This document shows, one piece after another, positions 8,963 to 18,900 of a stretch of 64,000 nt of DNA. Below the pieces are notes generated by a model. It searched no databases. It worked only from the letters and a program-made list of their open reading frames with translations, and was not told where the DNA came from. Position 1 is the first letter of the stretch; each line of letters begins with the position of its first letter. This DNA comes from Burkholderiales bacterium (GTDB taxonomy: Bacteria > Pseudomonadota > Gammaproteobacteria > Burkholderiales > Casimicrobiaceae), in contig CAJPFI010000006.1 in NCBI GenBank assembly GCA_905339295.1, forward strand, positions 186,001 to 250,000, written 5' to 3'. A program made the position numbers and the translations under genes.

Positions 8963-11341
8963 ATGACGGTGATCGAGAAGTCGTCGCTGATCGGCAGGCG
9001 CATCGCGAAGCTCGACGCGCCCGAGAAGGCCAGCGGCCAGACCCGCTACGTGCACGACCTCGACCTGCCGGGGCAGCTCCACGGCAGTATCCTGCGCTCC
9101 GCCCGCGTCCACGCGCGGATCCGCCGGATCGACGTGAGCAAGGCGCGTGCGCTGCCCGGGGTACACGCGGTGCTCACCGCGGCCGACGTGCCCTACCAGC
9201 GTCCGCTCGGCGTCGGCAAGGACCAGTTGCCACTCAAGGGAGACAAGGTCCGCAGCCGTCGCGACGAGGTCGCCGCGGTCGCCGCCGAGACCGTGGAGAT
9301 CGCGGAGGCCGCGCTCGCGCTGATCGAGGTCGAGTACGAGGACCTTCCGGTGCTCACCGACCCGTCGAAGGCGCTCGAGCCCGGCGCGCCGGTGATCCAC
9401 GGCGAGAATCTCGCGCCCCCGTCCCCGCACGATTCGCTGAAGCCGGGCGAGCCGGGCGACGCCGAGGCGCACCGGCACAACGTCGCGATGACCTTCGACT
9501 ACGCGCAGGGCGACGTCGCCGCCGGCGAGGCGGAGTCCGACGTCGTCGTCGACGACTGGTTCCGCCTGCACTACGTGACCCACTGCTGCATGGGCGTCTC
9601 GGGTGTCATCGCCGAATTCGACCGGTCGGGCAACCTGACGCTGCACTCGAACACGCAGGTGCCGTTCCTGCACAAGCGCGAGTTCGCCGAGATCCTCGGC
9701 ATGGACCCGGGCCGCATCCGCATCATCCAGCCGCCGATCGGCGGCGGCTTCGGCTCGAAGCTCGACATCTATCCGTTCGAGCCCATCGCGGTGTTCCTCG
9801 CGAAGGCGACGGGGCGTCCCGTGAAGCTCGTGTTCTCGCGCGAGGAGGAGTTCGTCGCATCGCCGACGCGGCAGCCGGTGCTGCTGCGGCTGCGCAGCGG
9901 CGCGAAGCGGGACGGCACGCTCACGTTCCGCGTCTGCGAGACGCTGCACGACAACGGTGCCTACACGTCGTGGGGCGCGACGACGCCGTTCGTCATGATG
10001 CAGACGATCTCGTCGCTGTACCGGGTGCCGCACTGCAGCTACCACACGACTGCCGTCTACACGAACAACCCGTACGCGGGCTCGTTCCGCGGCTACGGCA
10101 ACCTGCAGGCGACGTTCGCGGTCGAGCAGCAGATGGACGAGCTGGCGGAGAAGCTCGGGATCGACCCGCTCGAGATGCGGCTCAGGAACGCGCAGGAACC
10201 GGGCGAGGTCACGCCGCAGGGCATGCACTTCCGGACCTGCGGGCTCAGGCAGTGCCTGACGACCGCCGCCGAGGCGTCAGGGTACCGCGAGAAGCACCGT
10301 GCGGCGCTGGCCGCGCAGAAGGCGCCTGGCCACCGCAAGCGCGGCGTCGGCATGGCGTCGATGCTGCACGTCGGCGGCGGCGCGAAGATCTACCCGTCCG
10401 ACGGCTGCGGCACGATCCTCAAGATCGACGACTTCGCGCACGTCACGCTGATGACGGGCGCCTCCGAGATCGGGCAGGGCTCCGAGACGGTGCTTGCGCA
10501 GCTCGTGTGCGAGGAACTGGGCATACCGCTCGATGCCGTCACGGTCGTCAACAACGACACCGACATCACGCCCTGGGACGTCGGCGTGCACGCGAGCCGC
10601 ACGACGTTCATCGGCGGCAATTCGGCCATCGGCGCGGCTCGCAAGGCGAAGGCCAAGATCCTCGCCGCGGCGGCGAAGGTCGCGGGCGTCGCGGAGGCCG
10701 AGCTCGAGCTGCGCGCCGGGCACATCGTCCGCGCGGCGAGCGGCGAGGCGCTCATGAGCCTTGCGAAGCTGCTGCGCTCGCTGCACTTCTCCGACAAGGC
10801 CGAGCTCGTGATGACGACGCACTACTACGAGCCGCCGTCGCGTCACCAGGACAAGGCGTTCAAGGGCGACGTCTCGGCCGCGTACGCGTGGGCCACGCAG
10901 GTCGTCGAGGTCGAGGTCGACACCGACACCGGCGTCGTCCGCCTCGTCAAGGTCACCGGCGCGCACGACGTCGGCCGCGTGCTCAACCGCCTCGGCATCG
11001 AGGGCCAGATCGAGGGCGGCATCGTGATGGGGCAGGGCTATGCGGTCACCGAGGACCTCATCGTCGAGGACGGCGTCGTGCGCAACCCGGGCTTCCGCGA
11101 CTACAAGCTCGTCACGGCGCCCGAGATCCCCGAGATGGACATCCACTTCATCGAGACGATGGACGGCGAGGGGCCGCAGGGGGCGAAGGGCGTGGGCGAG
11201 GCGCCCGCGATCTGCATGGCGGCGGCCACGGCGAACGCGATCTGCAACGCGACCGGCGTGCGCATCCGCGACCTGCCGTTCACGCCCGAGAAGGTCTATC
11301 GCGCGCTGCACGCCGCCGCCGCGCCGGCGAAGGCGCCCTGA
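8963..11341 (+). CDS. Molybdenum hydroxylase large, molybdopterin-binding subunit (CoxL/XdhB-like)
   Basis: The 792-residue protein is a full aldehyde oxidase/xanthine dehydrogenase large subunit: a/b hammerhead domain (about 20-130) and two MoCo-binding domains. Cofactor motifs include [10 protein letters not shown] at about 255-264, S-F-R-G-Y-G-N near 375, E-I-G-Q-G-S-E-T and the C-terminal [10 protein letters not shown], whose last Glu is the base that activates water. The sequence R-G-Y-G-N-L-Q replaces the usual R-G-F-G-x-P-Q, a family-level difference rather than a loss. The ATG at 8963 has GGAGG a few bases upstream (8953-8957). The stop overlaps the CoA-transferase start (ATGA). Inferred substrate is indole-3-acetate or its CoA ester. 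Confidence 0.9.
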   Translation: MTVIEKSSLIGRRIAKLDAPEKASGQTRYVHDLDLPGQLHGSILRSARVHARIRRIDVSKARALPGVHAVLTAADVPYQRPLGVGKDQLPLKGDKVRSRRDEVAAVAAETVEIAEAALALIEVEYEDLPVLTDPSKALEPGAPVIHGENLAPPSPHDSLKPGEPGDAEAHRHNVAMTFDYAQGDVAAGEAESDVVVDDWFRLHYVTHCCMGVSGVIAEFDRSGNLTLHSNTQVPFLHKREFAEILGMDPGRIRIIQPPIGGGFGSKLDIYPFEPIAVFLAKATGRPVKLVFSREEEFVASPTRQPVLLRLRSGAKRDGTLTFRVCETLHDNGAYTSWGATTPFVMMQTISSLYRVPHCSYHTTAVYTNNPYAGSFRGYGNLQATFAVEQQMDELAEKLGIDPLEMRLRNAQEPGEVTPQGMHFRTCGLRQCLTTAAEASGYREKHRAALAAQKAPGHRKRGVGMASMLHVGGGAKIYPSDGCGTILKIDDFAHVTLMTGASEIGQGSETVLAQLVCEELGIPLDAVTVVNNDTDITPWDVGVHASRTTFIGGNSAIGAARKAKAKILAAAAKVAGVAEAELELRAGHIVRAASGEALMSLAKLLRSLHFSDKAELVMTTHYYEPPSRHQDKAFKGDVSAAYAWATQVVEVEVDTDTGVVRLVKVTGAHDVGRVLNRLGIEGQIEGGIVMGQGYAVTEDLIVEDGVVRNPGFRDYKLVTAPEIPEMDIHFIETMDGEGPQGAKGVGEAPAICMAAATANAICNATGVRIRDLPFTPEKVYRALHAAAAPAKAP

Positions 11342-12537
11342 TGCGCCGGCGCACGGTCCTGTCGCTCGAGCAGGCGCTTTCGTTGCCCTGCGCGACCCTG
11401 CGCTTCGTGCAACTGGGCTGGCGCGTGATCCGGATCGAGTCGACGCCCTCCGGCGGCGGGCTCCCCGGCGACCCGAATCGCTACATCGGCCGCAACGCGG
11501 TCGACGACGACCGCCGCACGTACTTCGTCGCGCCCAACGTCGGCAAGGAGGCGATCGCGCTCAACCTCAAGGATCCGCGCGGCCGCGCGGCGCTCGCGCG
11601 CCTCGTCGCCGCGCTCGAGGTCGACGTGTTCTGCTGCAACGTCCTGCCGTCGCGCTACGAGGCGCTGGGCATCGACTACGGGACGCTCGCCGCGGCGAAG
11701 CCCGACCTGGTCTGGGCCGCCATCTCGGCGCTCGGGCCCGCGTATCCGGACGTGCCCGGCTACGACCCGGTGCTGCAGGCGATGGCCGGGTTCATGGAGA
11801 TCACCGGGGACCCGGAGGGGCCGCCGATGGTGACCGGCGTGCCGCTCGTCGACCTCAAGGCGGGCGACGAGGTCTACGCCAACGTGCTGCTCGCGCTCCT
11901 CGAGCGCGCGGAAACCGGGCGCGGGAAGCGCATCGACGTGTCGATGCTCCAGGCCGCAGCGTCGTGGCTGATCACGACGCTGCCGCTCGTCGACTTCGAC
12001 TGCGAGCCCGCCGAGATCACGCGCGCCGGGAACGAGCACCGCAAGTTCATTCCGACCAACGTCTACCCGACGCGCGACGGCTTCATCTACCTCGCCGTCG
12101 GCTCCGACGTGCAATGGAAGCGGCTGACCGCGACGGCGATGTTCGCGCCGGTGGCCACGCCGTTGCGCGCGACCAACGCCGGCCGCCAGCAGGACCGCGC
12201 CGCCTTGAGGCGCGACATGACGGACGTGACGCGGGCGCACACGACCGACGAGGTGTCAGCAACGCTGTCCCGGGCCACGATCCCGTGGGCCGCGATCAAC
12301 GACATCCGCCAGGTCCGCGAGATGGCTGCGCTCGCCTCCGCGTTCACGACGACGAGCACCCCCGACGGACGCACGATCCGGATGCAGCCGGCGGCGACGA
12401 GCCTGCCGGGCATGAGAAGCGAGTACCCGTTTCCGCCCAAGTACGGCGCCCATACGCGCGCCGTGCTCGCGGAAGCCGGGTTCACCGACGACGAGATCGC
12501 CGCGCTCGCGCACGCGGGCGTGGCGGCCGGACCCTGA
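11341..12537 (+). CDS. iaaL: Class III (CaiB/BaiF) CoA-transferase, probable arylsuccinyl-CoA transferase
   Basis: The 398-residue protein is a full-length family III CoA-transferase. The catalytic Asp, which forms the acyl-aspartyl anhydride, is Asp171 in V-P-L-V-D-L-K-A-G, and C-terminal [10 protein letters not shown] is the usual substrate-cap segment. The N-terminus lacks the standard L-D-L-T glycine-rich opening and reads [12 protein letters not shown], an oddity also found in family members that act on dicarboxylates. The start overlaps the molybdenum subunit stop. In the iaa set the equivalent, IaaL, moves CoA onto phenylsuccinate-like acids, which would feed the B12 mutase encoded upstream. 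Family assignment is firm; donor and acceptor are inferred. Confidence 0.87.
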   Translation: MRRRTVLSLEQALSLPCATLRFVQLGWRVIRIESTPSGGGLPGDPNRYIGRNAVDDDRRTYFVAPNVGKEAIALNLKDPRGRAALARLVAALEVDVFCCNVLPSRYEALGIDYGTLAAAKPDLVWAAISALGPAYPDVPGYDPVLQAMAGFMEITGDPEGPPMVTGVPLVDLKAGDEVYANVLLALLERAETGRGKRIDVSMLQAAASWLITTLPLVDFDCEPAEITRAGNEHRKFIPTNVYPTRDGFIYLAVGSDVQWKRLTATAMFAPVATPLRATNAGRQQDRAALRRDMTDVTRAHTTDEVSATLSRATIPWAAINDIRQVREMAALASAFTTTSTPDGRTIRMQPAATSLPGMRSEYPFPPKYGAHTRAVLAEAGFTDDEIAALAHAGVAAGP

Positions 12538-12593
12538 GTGCCGCGGCGCGAGCCGTACGAGGCGACGAACGTCAACCTGGAGGACAACGAACC

Positions 12594-13742
12594 ATGAAGT
12601 CATCGACCTGGATTTGCGCCGCGCTGGCGCTGGCGTTCACCTCGACCGCCGCGACCGCGCAGGTGAAGATCGGCGTGATCGCCTCGACGACGGGACCGAC
12701 CGCGGTCGTCGGCATCCCGCAGAAGAACACGGCGGCGCTGTTGCCGAAGAAGATCGGCGATCTTTCCGTCGAGTACATCGTGCTCGACGACGCGAGCGAC
12801 CCGACGCAGAGCGTGATGAACGTCAAGAAGCTGCTCGCCGAGCACAGGATCGACGCGCTGATCGGGCCGTCGGGCTCGCCGAACGCGGTCGGCGTCGTCC
12901 CGTTCATGGCCGAGAGCGGCACGCCGATGCTGGCGCCCGTCGGCACGACGGCGGTCGTGCTGCCCATGGACGAAAGGAAGCGCTGGGTGTTCAAGACGAC
13001 GCAGAACGACGCGCTGATCTCCGAGGCGCTGGTCGGGCACATGACGCGGCGCGGCGTGAAGACCGTCGGCTTCATCGGATTCAACGACCCCTTCGGCGAG
13101 AACTGGTACCAGGTGTTCAGCGCGCAGGCGCAGAAGGCCGGCATCCAGGTCGTCGCGAGCGAGCGCTACCTGCGCTCGGACGGGTCGGTCACCGGGCAGG
13201 TCGCGAAGCTGATGGCGGCGAAGCCGGATGCCGTGCTGGTCGCGGCCGCGGGCGGTCCGACCGTCCTGCCGCACACGACGCTCGTCGACGCGGGCTACAA
13301 GGGCCGCATCTACCAGACGCACGGCGCGGCGTCGCCCGACTTCCTGCGCGCGGGGGGCGCCAAGGTCGAGGGCGCGATCCTCGCCGCGAGCCTGATGCTG
13401 GTGCTGCCGGAGATGGCCGACAGCGTCCCGTCGAAGTCGGTCGCGCAGGCGTACATCAGCGAGTACGAGAAGGTCTACGGCAACAAGCCGGCGACGTTCG
13501 GCGCAAATGTCTACGACGCCGGGCTGCTCCTGACCCGCGCGGTGCCGGAAGCGGCGAAGCGCGGCAAGCCGGGCACGCCGGAGTTCCGCGCGGCGCTGCG
13601 CGATGCGCTCGAGACCACGCGCGAGCTGGTCGGCACGCAGGGCGTCTACAACATGTCGCCCGCCGACCACTCGGGATTCGACGAGCGCGGCCGCGTGCTG
13701 ATCACCGTGCGCGGCGGCGCCTGGCGTCTCCTGAAGGAATGA
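12594..13742 (+). CDS. ABC transporter periplasmic binding protein, LivJ/branched-chain type
   Basis: The 382-residue protein starts with a typical signal peptide of about 22 residues (M-K-S-S-T-W-I-C-A-A-L, cut after A-T-A-Q) and continues as a Peripla_BP_6 fold with I-G-V-I-A-S-T-T-G-P at the mature N-terminus. Relatives bind amino acids, aromatic acids or amides and deliver them to LivHMGF-type importers. No permease or ATPase for this type lies in the window. A binding protein of this kind is part of the described indoleacetate gene set, so uptake of indoleacetate or its breakdown products is the likely role. The ATG follows a GAGGA motif (12580-12584), and a strong hairpin ends the operon 8 bp after the stop. 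Confidence 0.9.
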   Translation: MKSSTWICAALALAFTSTAATAQVKIGVIASTTGPTAVVGIPQKNTAALLPKKIGDLSVEYIVLDDASDPTQSVMNVKKLLAEHRIDALIGPSGSPNAVGVVPFMAESGTPMLAPVGTTAVVLPMDERKRWVFKTTQNDALISEALVGHMTRRGVKTVGFIGFNDPFGENWYQVFSAQAQKAGIQVVASERYLRSDGSVTGQVAKLMAAKPDAVLVAAAGGPTVLPHTTLVDAGYKGRIYQTHGAASPDFLRAGGAKVEGAILAASLMLVLPEMADSVPSKSVAQAYISEYEKVYGNKPATFGANVYDAGLLLTRAVPEAAKRGKPGTPEFRAALRDALETTRELVGTQGVYNMSPADHSGFDERGRVLITVRGGAWRLLKE

Positions 13743-13750
13743 CCGATCGC

Positions 13751-13782
13751 GGGGCGCGCCCGTCGTCCGACGGGCGCGCCCC
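13751..13782. terminator. Strong bidirectional hairpin terminator
   Basis: A perfect 15-bp inverted repeat (13751-13765 with 13768-13782) leaves a two-base centre, or a four-base loop if the inner pair opens. It sits between the convergent ends of the binding-protein gene and the AidB-like gene. There is no T-run on either side, which is common in very GC-rich genomes. Confidence 0.75.
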
Positions 13783-13789
13783 GTCCCGG

Positions 13790-15286
13790 TCAGGGGCGGA
13801 TCCGCGCCAGCACGCGGTCGCCCAGCGCGTCGACGATGCGCTCGGACAGTGCCGGCATGCGCGGCATCGCCCGCGGCTCGCTCGCTGACGCCGCGAGCAC
13901 GGCGTCGATCTCGCCCGCGAGCGCGTCGTCGCGCGTTCCCGACACGTGCTGCGCGAAGTCGCCCGCGTCGACCTTCAGCCGCGTCATGTCGCGCAGCGCC
14001 TGCGCGAGCAGCACGTTGTGCGGACCTTCCCAGGTCTCCATCACGGCCGAATCGCGGTACAGGCGCGGGAGCGGCGAGAAGCGTTCCTCGATCCCGTTGG
14101 CGCCGAGCAGGAGCATCGCCTCGTGAACGAGCGCGCTCGCGCGGCGCGTGATCACCGGCTTCGCGAGCGACAGCAGGATGCGGAAGCGGGCGTCGTCTGC
14201 GGTGCCGTCCTCGGACGGCCACAGCCGGATCAGCTCGAACGCGACCGCCAGCGCGCGCTCGCGCGCCTGCGCGATCGCGTCGACCGAGCCGCGCACCAGC
14301 GCGTAGCCGGCGATCGGCCGCCCGAACGCCGTGCGCGTGGCCGTGTAGGCGCGCACCGTGCGCTCGGCCTGTCGCAGCGTCGCGGCCGCGAACAGCACGC
14401 ACGCGATGCGCGACGTGACGAGCACGACGTCGACGAGGTTGGCGAGGCCGCGGTCGAGCGGGCCGATCGGCCAGGCGAGCGCGCCGTCGAACGTGAGCTC
14501 GGCGGTCGCGAGCTCGCGCGTGCCGAGCTTGTCCTTCAGACGGTCGATCGTGCAGCCGTTCCGGACCGCGTCGCCGTCGGCGGCGAACGCCGGAACGAGG
14601 AAGATCGCGATGCCGCGCGACCCCGCGGGCGCGCCGCGCGGCCTCGCGGTCACGACGAACCAGTCCGCGTTCACGTTCGAGCAGAACCACTTCTGCCCGG
14701 ACAGCCGCCAGGCGTCGCCGTCGGGCACGGCCTCGACGACGTTCGCGCCGACGTCCGAGCCGCCCTGGATCTCGGTGACGAACTGCGCCGCGTGCCAGAC
14801 GCGCCCGGCGTCCGACGCGCGCACCCGTTCCAGCGCATCACGGTGCCCGGGCCGGTCGCCCAGCGCCTCGAGCAGCCGCACCATGCCATCGGTGCACGCG
14901 AGCGAGCACGCGACGCCGGCCTCCCCGTTCTGGTGCGCGAGGTAGGTCTTCGCGTAGAACGCGAACGGATCGCCGTGGCACGCGCCCAGGCGCTCGATGC
15001 CCGCGACCTCGGCGAGCGCGGCGCGCGTCGACGCGGGGAGCACGATCTCGTCGACGCGGCGGTGCCATGCGTCGTAGGAACGCAGCACCGGCGCGTTCTC
15101 CGGCCGCGCCGAGTCGTCGGCAAGGCGCGCGAGCGGCCCGGCGACACGCGCGCCGAAGCGCGACAACCCGGCGTCGGCCGCCGCGCCGGGTCGCGCGTAG
15201 GCGGCGAGCAGCACGGCGAGCAGCGCGTCGTCGTCGTACCAGTTGCCGCCGGCGGCGGCGAGGAAGGCATCGAACGTGTAGGACAT
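13790..15286 (-). CDS. AidB-like acyl-CoA dehydrogenase family protein
   Basis: The 498-residue product resembles E. coli AidB and its long acyl-CoA dehydrogenase relatives: V-T-E-I-Q-G-G-S-D-V, G-Q-K-W-F-C-S-N, R-L-K-D-K-L-G-T-R and the C-terminal L-Y-R-D-S-A-V-M-E-T-W-E-G-P with a W-E-G in place of the catalytic Glu arrangement of normal dehydrogenases. AidB binds FAD and DNA and is linked with protection from alkylation damage, but many relatives are annotated only as acyl-CoA dehydrogenases. I start at the ATG coding M-S-Y-T-F-D-A-F; in-frame starts at 15319 or 15385 would add a Pro/Ala-rich, unconserved tail. It is a single-gene unit facing the iaa cluster and divergent from pobA. Confidence 0.82.
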   Translation of the reverse strand: MSYTFDAFLAAAGGNWYDDDALLAVLLAAYARPGAAADAGLSRFGARVAGPLARLADDSARPENAPVLRSYDAWHRRVDEIVLPASTRAALAEVAGIERLGACHGDPFAFYAKTYLAHQNGEAGVACSLACTDGMVRLLEALGDRPGHRDALERVRASDAGRVWHAAQFVTEIQGGSDVGANVVEAVPDGDAWRLSGQKWFCSNVNADWFVVTARPRGAPAGSRGIAIFLVPAFAADGDAVRNGCTIDRLKDKLGTRELATAELTFDGALAWPIGPLDRGLANLVDVVLVTSRIACVLFAAATLRQAERTVRAYTATRTAFGRPIAGYALVRGSVDAIAQARERALAVAFELIRLWPSEDGTADDARFRILLSLAKPVITRRASALVHEAMLLLGANGIEERFSPLPRLYRDSAVMETWEGPHNVLLAQALRDMTRLKVDAGDFAQHVSGTRDDALAGEIDAVLAASASEPRAMPRMPALSERIVDALGDRVLARIRP

Positions 15287-15361
15287 CGCGGGCCTCGGCG
15301 CGGACGAATCCGGATCCATTATCCCGCCGCCGGATGCGCGCCGCGCGGGCGCGTCGATTGA

Positions 15362-16609
<1,248 letters not shown>

Positions 16610-16620
16610 CGGCGCGGCTT

Positions 16621-16635
16621 CGTCGGCGAGGGGCC
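16621..16635 (+). repeat. 15-bp direct repeat, copy 1
   Basis: The 15 bases from 16621 recur exactly at 16748-16762, 127 bp on, on both flanks of the pobA terminator region. The second copy starts the same way but is followed by different sequence. Too short to classify; it may be chance in GC-rich spacer DNA. Confidence 0.3.
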
Positions 16636-16656
16636 CCGGCCGCGAAGCGGCCGGGG
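16634..16656 (+). terminator. Hairpin terminator after pobA
   Basis: A perfect 10-bp stem (16634-16643 with 16647-16656) closes a three-base GAA loop, 25 bp after the pobA stop. No T-run follows. The same hairpin could also end transcripts coming from the opposite side. Confidence 0.65.
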
Positions 16657-16912
16657 ATCGACGACGAGAGCTTGCCGTCGCCGCTGGCGGCCGACACGCG
16701 ACGCTGCTTGTCACGCAAACCATGCAAGGAGGCCGCCGGCGTCGCTGCGTCGGCGAGGGGCCGGCGATGAACCGTGCCCAGGGGGTCAGACCCAGGTCGC
16801 TGGCGCGTCGCGAGCGACGTCCCGGTGGATTGCGCGCGGCCGCCCGGCGCCGCGACGGATCGCCGTTTCCCGGGAACCGGGGTCGTTCGCCGATCGGACC
16901 GGGGCCAGCCGC
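16657..16912. other. Spacer between pobA terminator and MliC-like gene
   Basis: I see no convincing gene in this stretch. It holds the second copy of the 15-bp direct repeat (16748-16762). Open frames here on both strands are short, arginine-rich and without recognisable domains. Confidence 0.6.
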
Positions 16913-17341
16913 CTAGAAGCGGTACTGCCGCATCGCCGGCGCCTTCGAAAGCGGCGTGGTCGAGCGGCATTGCGCCGCCACGACGCGCCCGTCGCTTTCC
17001 AGCATCGCCGACTCGCCGTCGAGATAGAGCGCGGTCGTGCCCTGCGCGTACTTTTCCTGCGCCGCGCCGTCCACGCGCGGCAGCGTCCAGGCAAGCGAGC
17101 CCGCGATCACCGTGGCGCTCTTCGCGTCGGCAGTTCGCTCGACGACGAGCGTCCTGCCGTACTCGCACGCGTAGTCGATGCGCGCGGGCAGGATCGTCGT
17201 CTCGAGGCCCGGCGACAGCCGGTCGGACGCGCAGGCCGAGAGCGCCAGCGCCACGCAGGCGACGAGCAGGCGGCGGGCGGGCGACGGCGCGGGCGACGGC
17301 GCGGGCGCCCCGGCGGGGCGGGGGGGGTCGCAACGGCTCAT
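16913..17341 (-). CDS. MliC-like lysozyme-inhibitor lipoprotein
   Basis: This 142-residue protein has a Pro-rich start, a hydrophobic segment (L-L-V-A-C-V-A-L-A-L) and a lipobox L-S-A-C at about 34-37, so it should be a lipoprotein. The rest fits the MliC/YdhA fold: D-Y-A-C-E-Y-G near the start of the mature part, an A-x-V-x-x-G-S-L strand, the G-x-x-A-x-L loop and a closing Cys in V-A-A-Q-C that would pair with the first Cys. MliC proteins inhibit c-type lysozyme in the periplasm. The start could be later than shown because the N-terminal P-A-P-S-P-A-P-S-P repeat is unusual, being encoded by a G/C repeat at 17281-17310. It is divergent from the next gene. Confidence 0.72.
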   Translation of the reverse strand: MSRCDPPRPAGAPAPSPAPSPARRLLVACVALALSACASDRLSPGLETTILPARIDYACEYGRTLVVERTADAKSATVIAGSLAWTLPRVDGAAQEKYAQGTTALYLDGESAMLESDGRVVAAQCRSTTPLSKAPAMRQYRF

Positions 17342-17434
17342 GTCGGCACTGCGCTCCTCGCATGACCGGACCGGTCGCGGCGGACTGTATCATCCCGCTC
17401 TTTCCCACGCATCCGCCCGAGCCTCTCCGCCACG

Positions 17435-18238
17435 ATGACGCCCGACGACCTCGATGCCAGGCTGCGCTTCGCCGTCTCCGCCGCGCGCCGGGCCGCGGAG
17501 ATCGCGCTCGCGCATGCGCGCGACCCCGCCGGGCTGGGCGTCGAGGCCAAAGGCGTGCAGGACGTCGTGACGGCGGCGGACAAGGCGATCGAGAAGATGC
17601 TGCGCGAGGCCGCCGCCGCCGCGTTCCCGGGCGATGCGATGCTGGGCGAGGAGGATGGCCTCACGCCGGGATGGGACGGCCGGACGCCGCTGTGGATCGT
17701 CGACCCGATCGACGGCACGGCGAATTTCGCGCGGCGGCTGCCGCTGTGGTGCGTGTCGATCGGGCTCCTCGCGGACGGCGACGCGGTGCTCGGCGTCATC
17801 CTCAACCCGGTCGCGGACGAGCTGCACGCGGCGGCGCGGGGGCGCGGCGCGACGCTCAACGGCCAGCCGATCCGCGTGTCGGGTGTCAGTACGCCGGAGC
17901 ACTCGCGCATCGGTCTCGGCTTCTCGTATCGCCGCGAGCAGCGCCTGCACGTCGCGGCCGTCGACCGCCTGCTTGCGCGCCACTGCGAATACAGCCGGCT
18001 CGGCAGCGGCGCGCTCGGCATGGCCCAGGTGGCCGACGGGCGCTTCGAAGGCTACTTCGAGCCGCACATCAATTCGTGGGACGTCGCCGCCGGCCTCGTG
18101 ATCGTGCGCGAGGCGGGCGGCTTCACCAACGACTTCTTCGCCGGCGAGGGCCTCATGCGCGGCAATCCGATCCTCGCCGGGGCGCCCGGCGTGCGCGCCT
18201 TCCTCGAGGCGACGCTCGGCGACCTGATGGTCCCATGA
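17435..18238 (+). CDS. Inositol monophosphatase family phosphatase (SuhB/HisN/CysQ-like)
   Basis: The 267-residue enzyme carries the complete metal-binding signatures of the family: G-E-E at about 71-73, W-I-V-D-P-I-D-G-T-A-N-F at 88-99 and W-D-V-A-A-G near residue 216. These residues bind two or three Mg ions that act on a sugar- or nucleotide-type phosphate ester. Members include inositol monophosphatase, histidinol-phosphatase HisN and PAP phosphatase; the motifs alone do not tell them apart, and no histidine genes are nearby. The ATG lies 93 bp from the divergent MliC-like gene, so the short spacer must hold both promoters. Confidence 0.85.
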   Translation: MTPDDLDARLRFAVSAARRAAEIALAHARDPAGLGVEAKGVQDVVTAADKAIEKMLREAAAAAFPGDAMLGEEDGLTPGWDGRTPLWIVDPIDGTANFARRLPLWCVSIGLLADGDAVLGVILNPVADELHAAARGRGATLNGQPIRVSGVSTPEHSRIGLGFSYRREQRLHVAAVDRLLARHCEYSRLGSGALGMAQVADGRFEGYFEPHINSWDVAAGLVIVREAGGFTNDFFAGEGLMRGNPILAGAPGVRAFLEATLGDLMVP

Positions 18239-18311
18239 TCGCCGCCGGGCAGACCCGCCTCGCCTCCCGGCGACCGAAGGGCGGCGCCGAGCGGTCGCGC
18301 CGCGGCGACGC

Positions 18312-18842
18312 TTGAGCGCGGAAGCCTATTCGTTCTGGCTCGTCCCGGAGGCGCCGGTCGAGCGCGAGTTCGGGACGCTGGTGCGCGCGCTCGCCCCGCT
18401 GTTCGGCATGCCGGCGTTCGCGCCGCACGCCACCGTGCAGGGGGACCTCGACCTGTCGGCCGACGAGGCGGAATCGATCGCACGGGAACTCGTCGACGGC
18501 GAGTCGCCGCTCGCGTGGCGCGCCTGGGGCATCCAGTGGACCGAGCATCCGTTCCGCACGTTCTTCGTCGCGTTCGACCGCGCGGACCGATTCCACGCGC
18601 TGCTCGAGCGCGCCGCGAGGCTCACGGGCACGCGCGAGGGCCTCTCGCCGTTCCCGCACCTGTCGCTCGCCTACGGGTCGCTGCCGGTGCGCGAGAAGAT
18701 CGCCCGCTCGCGCCCGCTCGCCGGCGCGGTGGAAGGGCGGACGATCCGCTTCGACCGGCTCGTCGTCGCGCTGTCCGGCAAGGAGATCCCGGTCGGGGAC
18801 TGGCGCGTCGTCGCGACGGTGAACCTGGGGCCCGATCCCTGA
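18312..18842 (+). CDS. 2H phosphoesterase (2'-5' RNA ligase / cyclic phosphodiesterase-like)
   Basis: A 176-residue protein with the two H-x-T/S motifs of the 2H superfamily: P-H39-A-T41 and, about 75 residues later, P-H116-L-S118. The spacing and length fit the small cyclic phosphodiesterase/LigT-like group, which open 2',3'-cyclic phosphates or act on RNA ends. The only suitable start is TTG at 18312; no Shine-Dalgarno is evident and no in-frame ATG occurs before residue 33. It follows the phosphatase gene by 73 bp on the same strand, so it may be co-transcribed. The true substrate is unknown. Confidence 0.75.
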   Translation: MSAEAYSFWLVPEAPVEREFGTLVRALAPLFGMPAFAPHATVQGDLDLSADEAESIARELVDGESPLAWRAWGIQWTEHPFRTFFVAFDRADRFHALLERAARLTGTREGLSPFPHLSLAYGSLPVREKIARSRPLAGAVEGRTIRFDRLVVALSGKEIPVGDWRVVATVNLGPDP

Positions 18843-18858
18843 GGCGCGCAGCGTCCCG

Positions 18859-18885
18859 GGGTCCGGGCGTGCGGGGGTCGGACCC
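18859..18885. terminator. Possible weak hairpin between convergent genes
   Basis: A 7-bp inverted repeat (18859-18865 with 18879-18885) with a 13-base loop sits between the convergent ends of the 2H phosphoesterase and the permease genes. It could act as a shared terminator but is modest for this base composition. Confidence 0.35.
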
Positions 18886-18900
18886 TCCGCCGCGCCCGTC

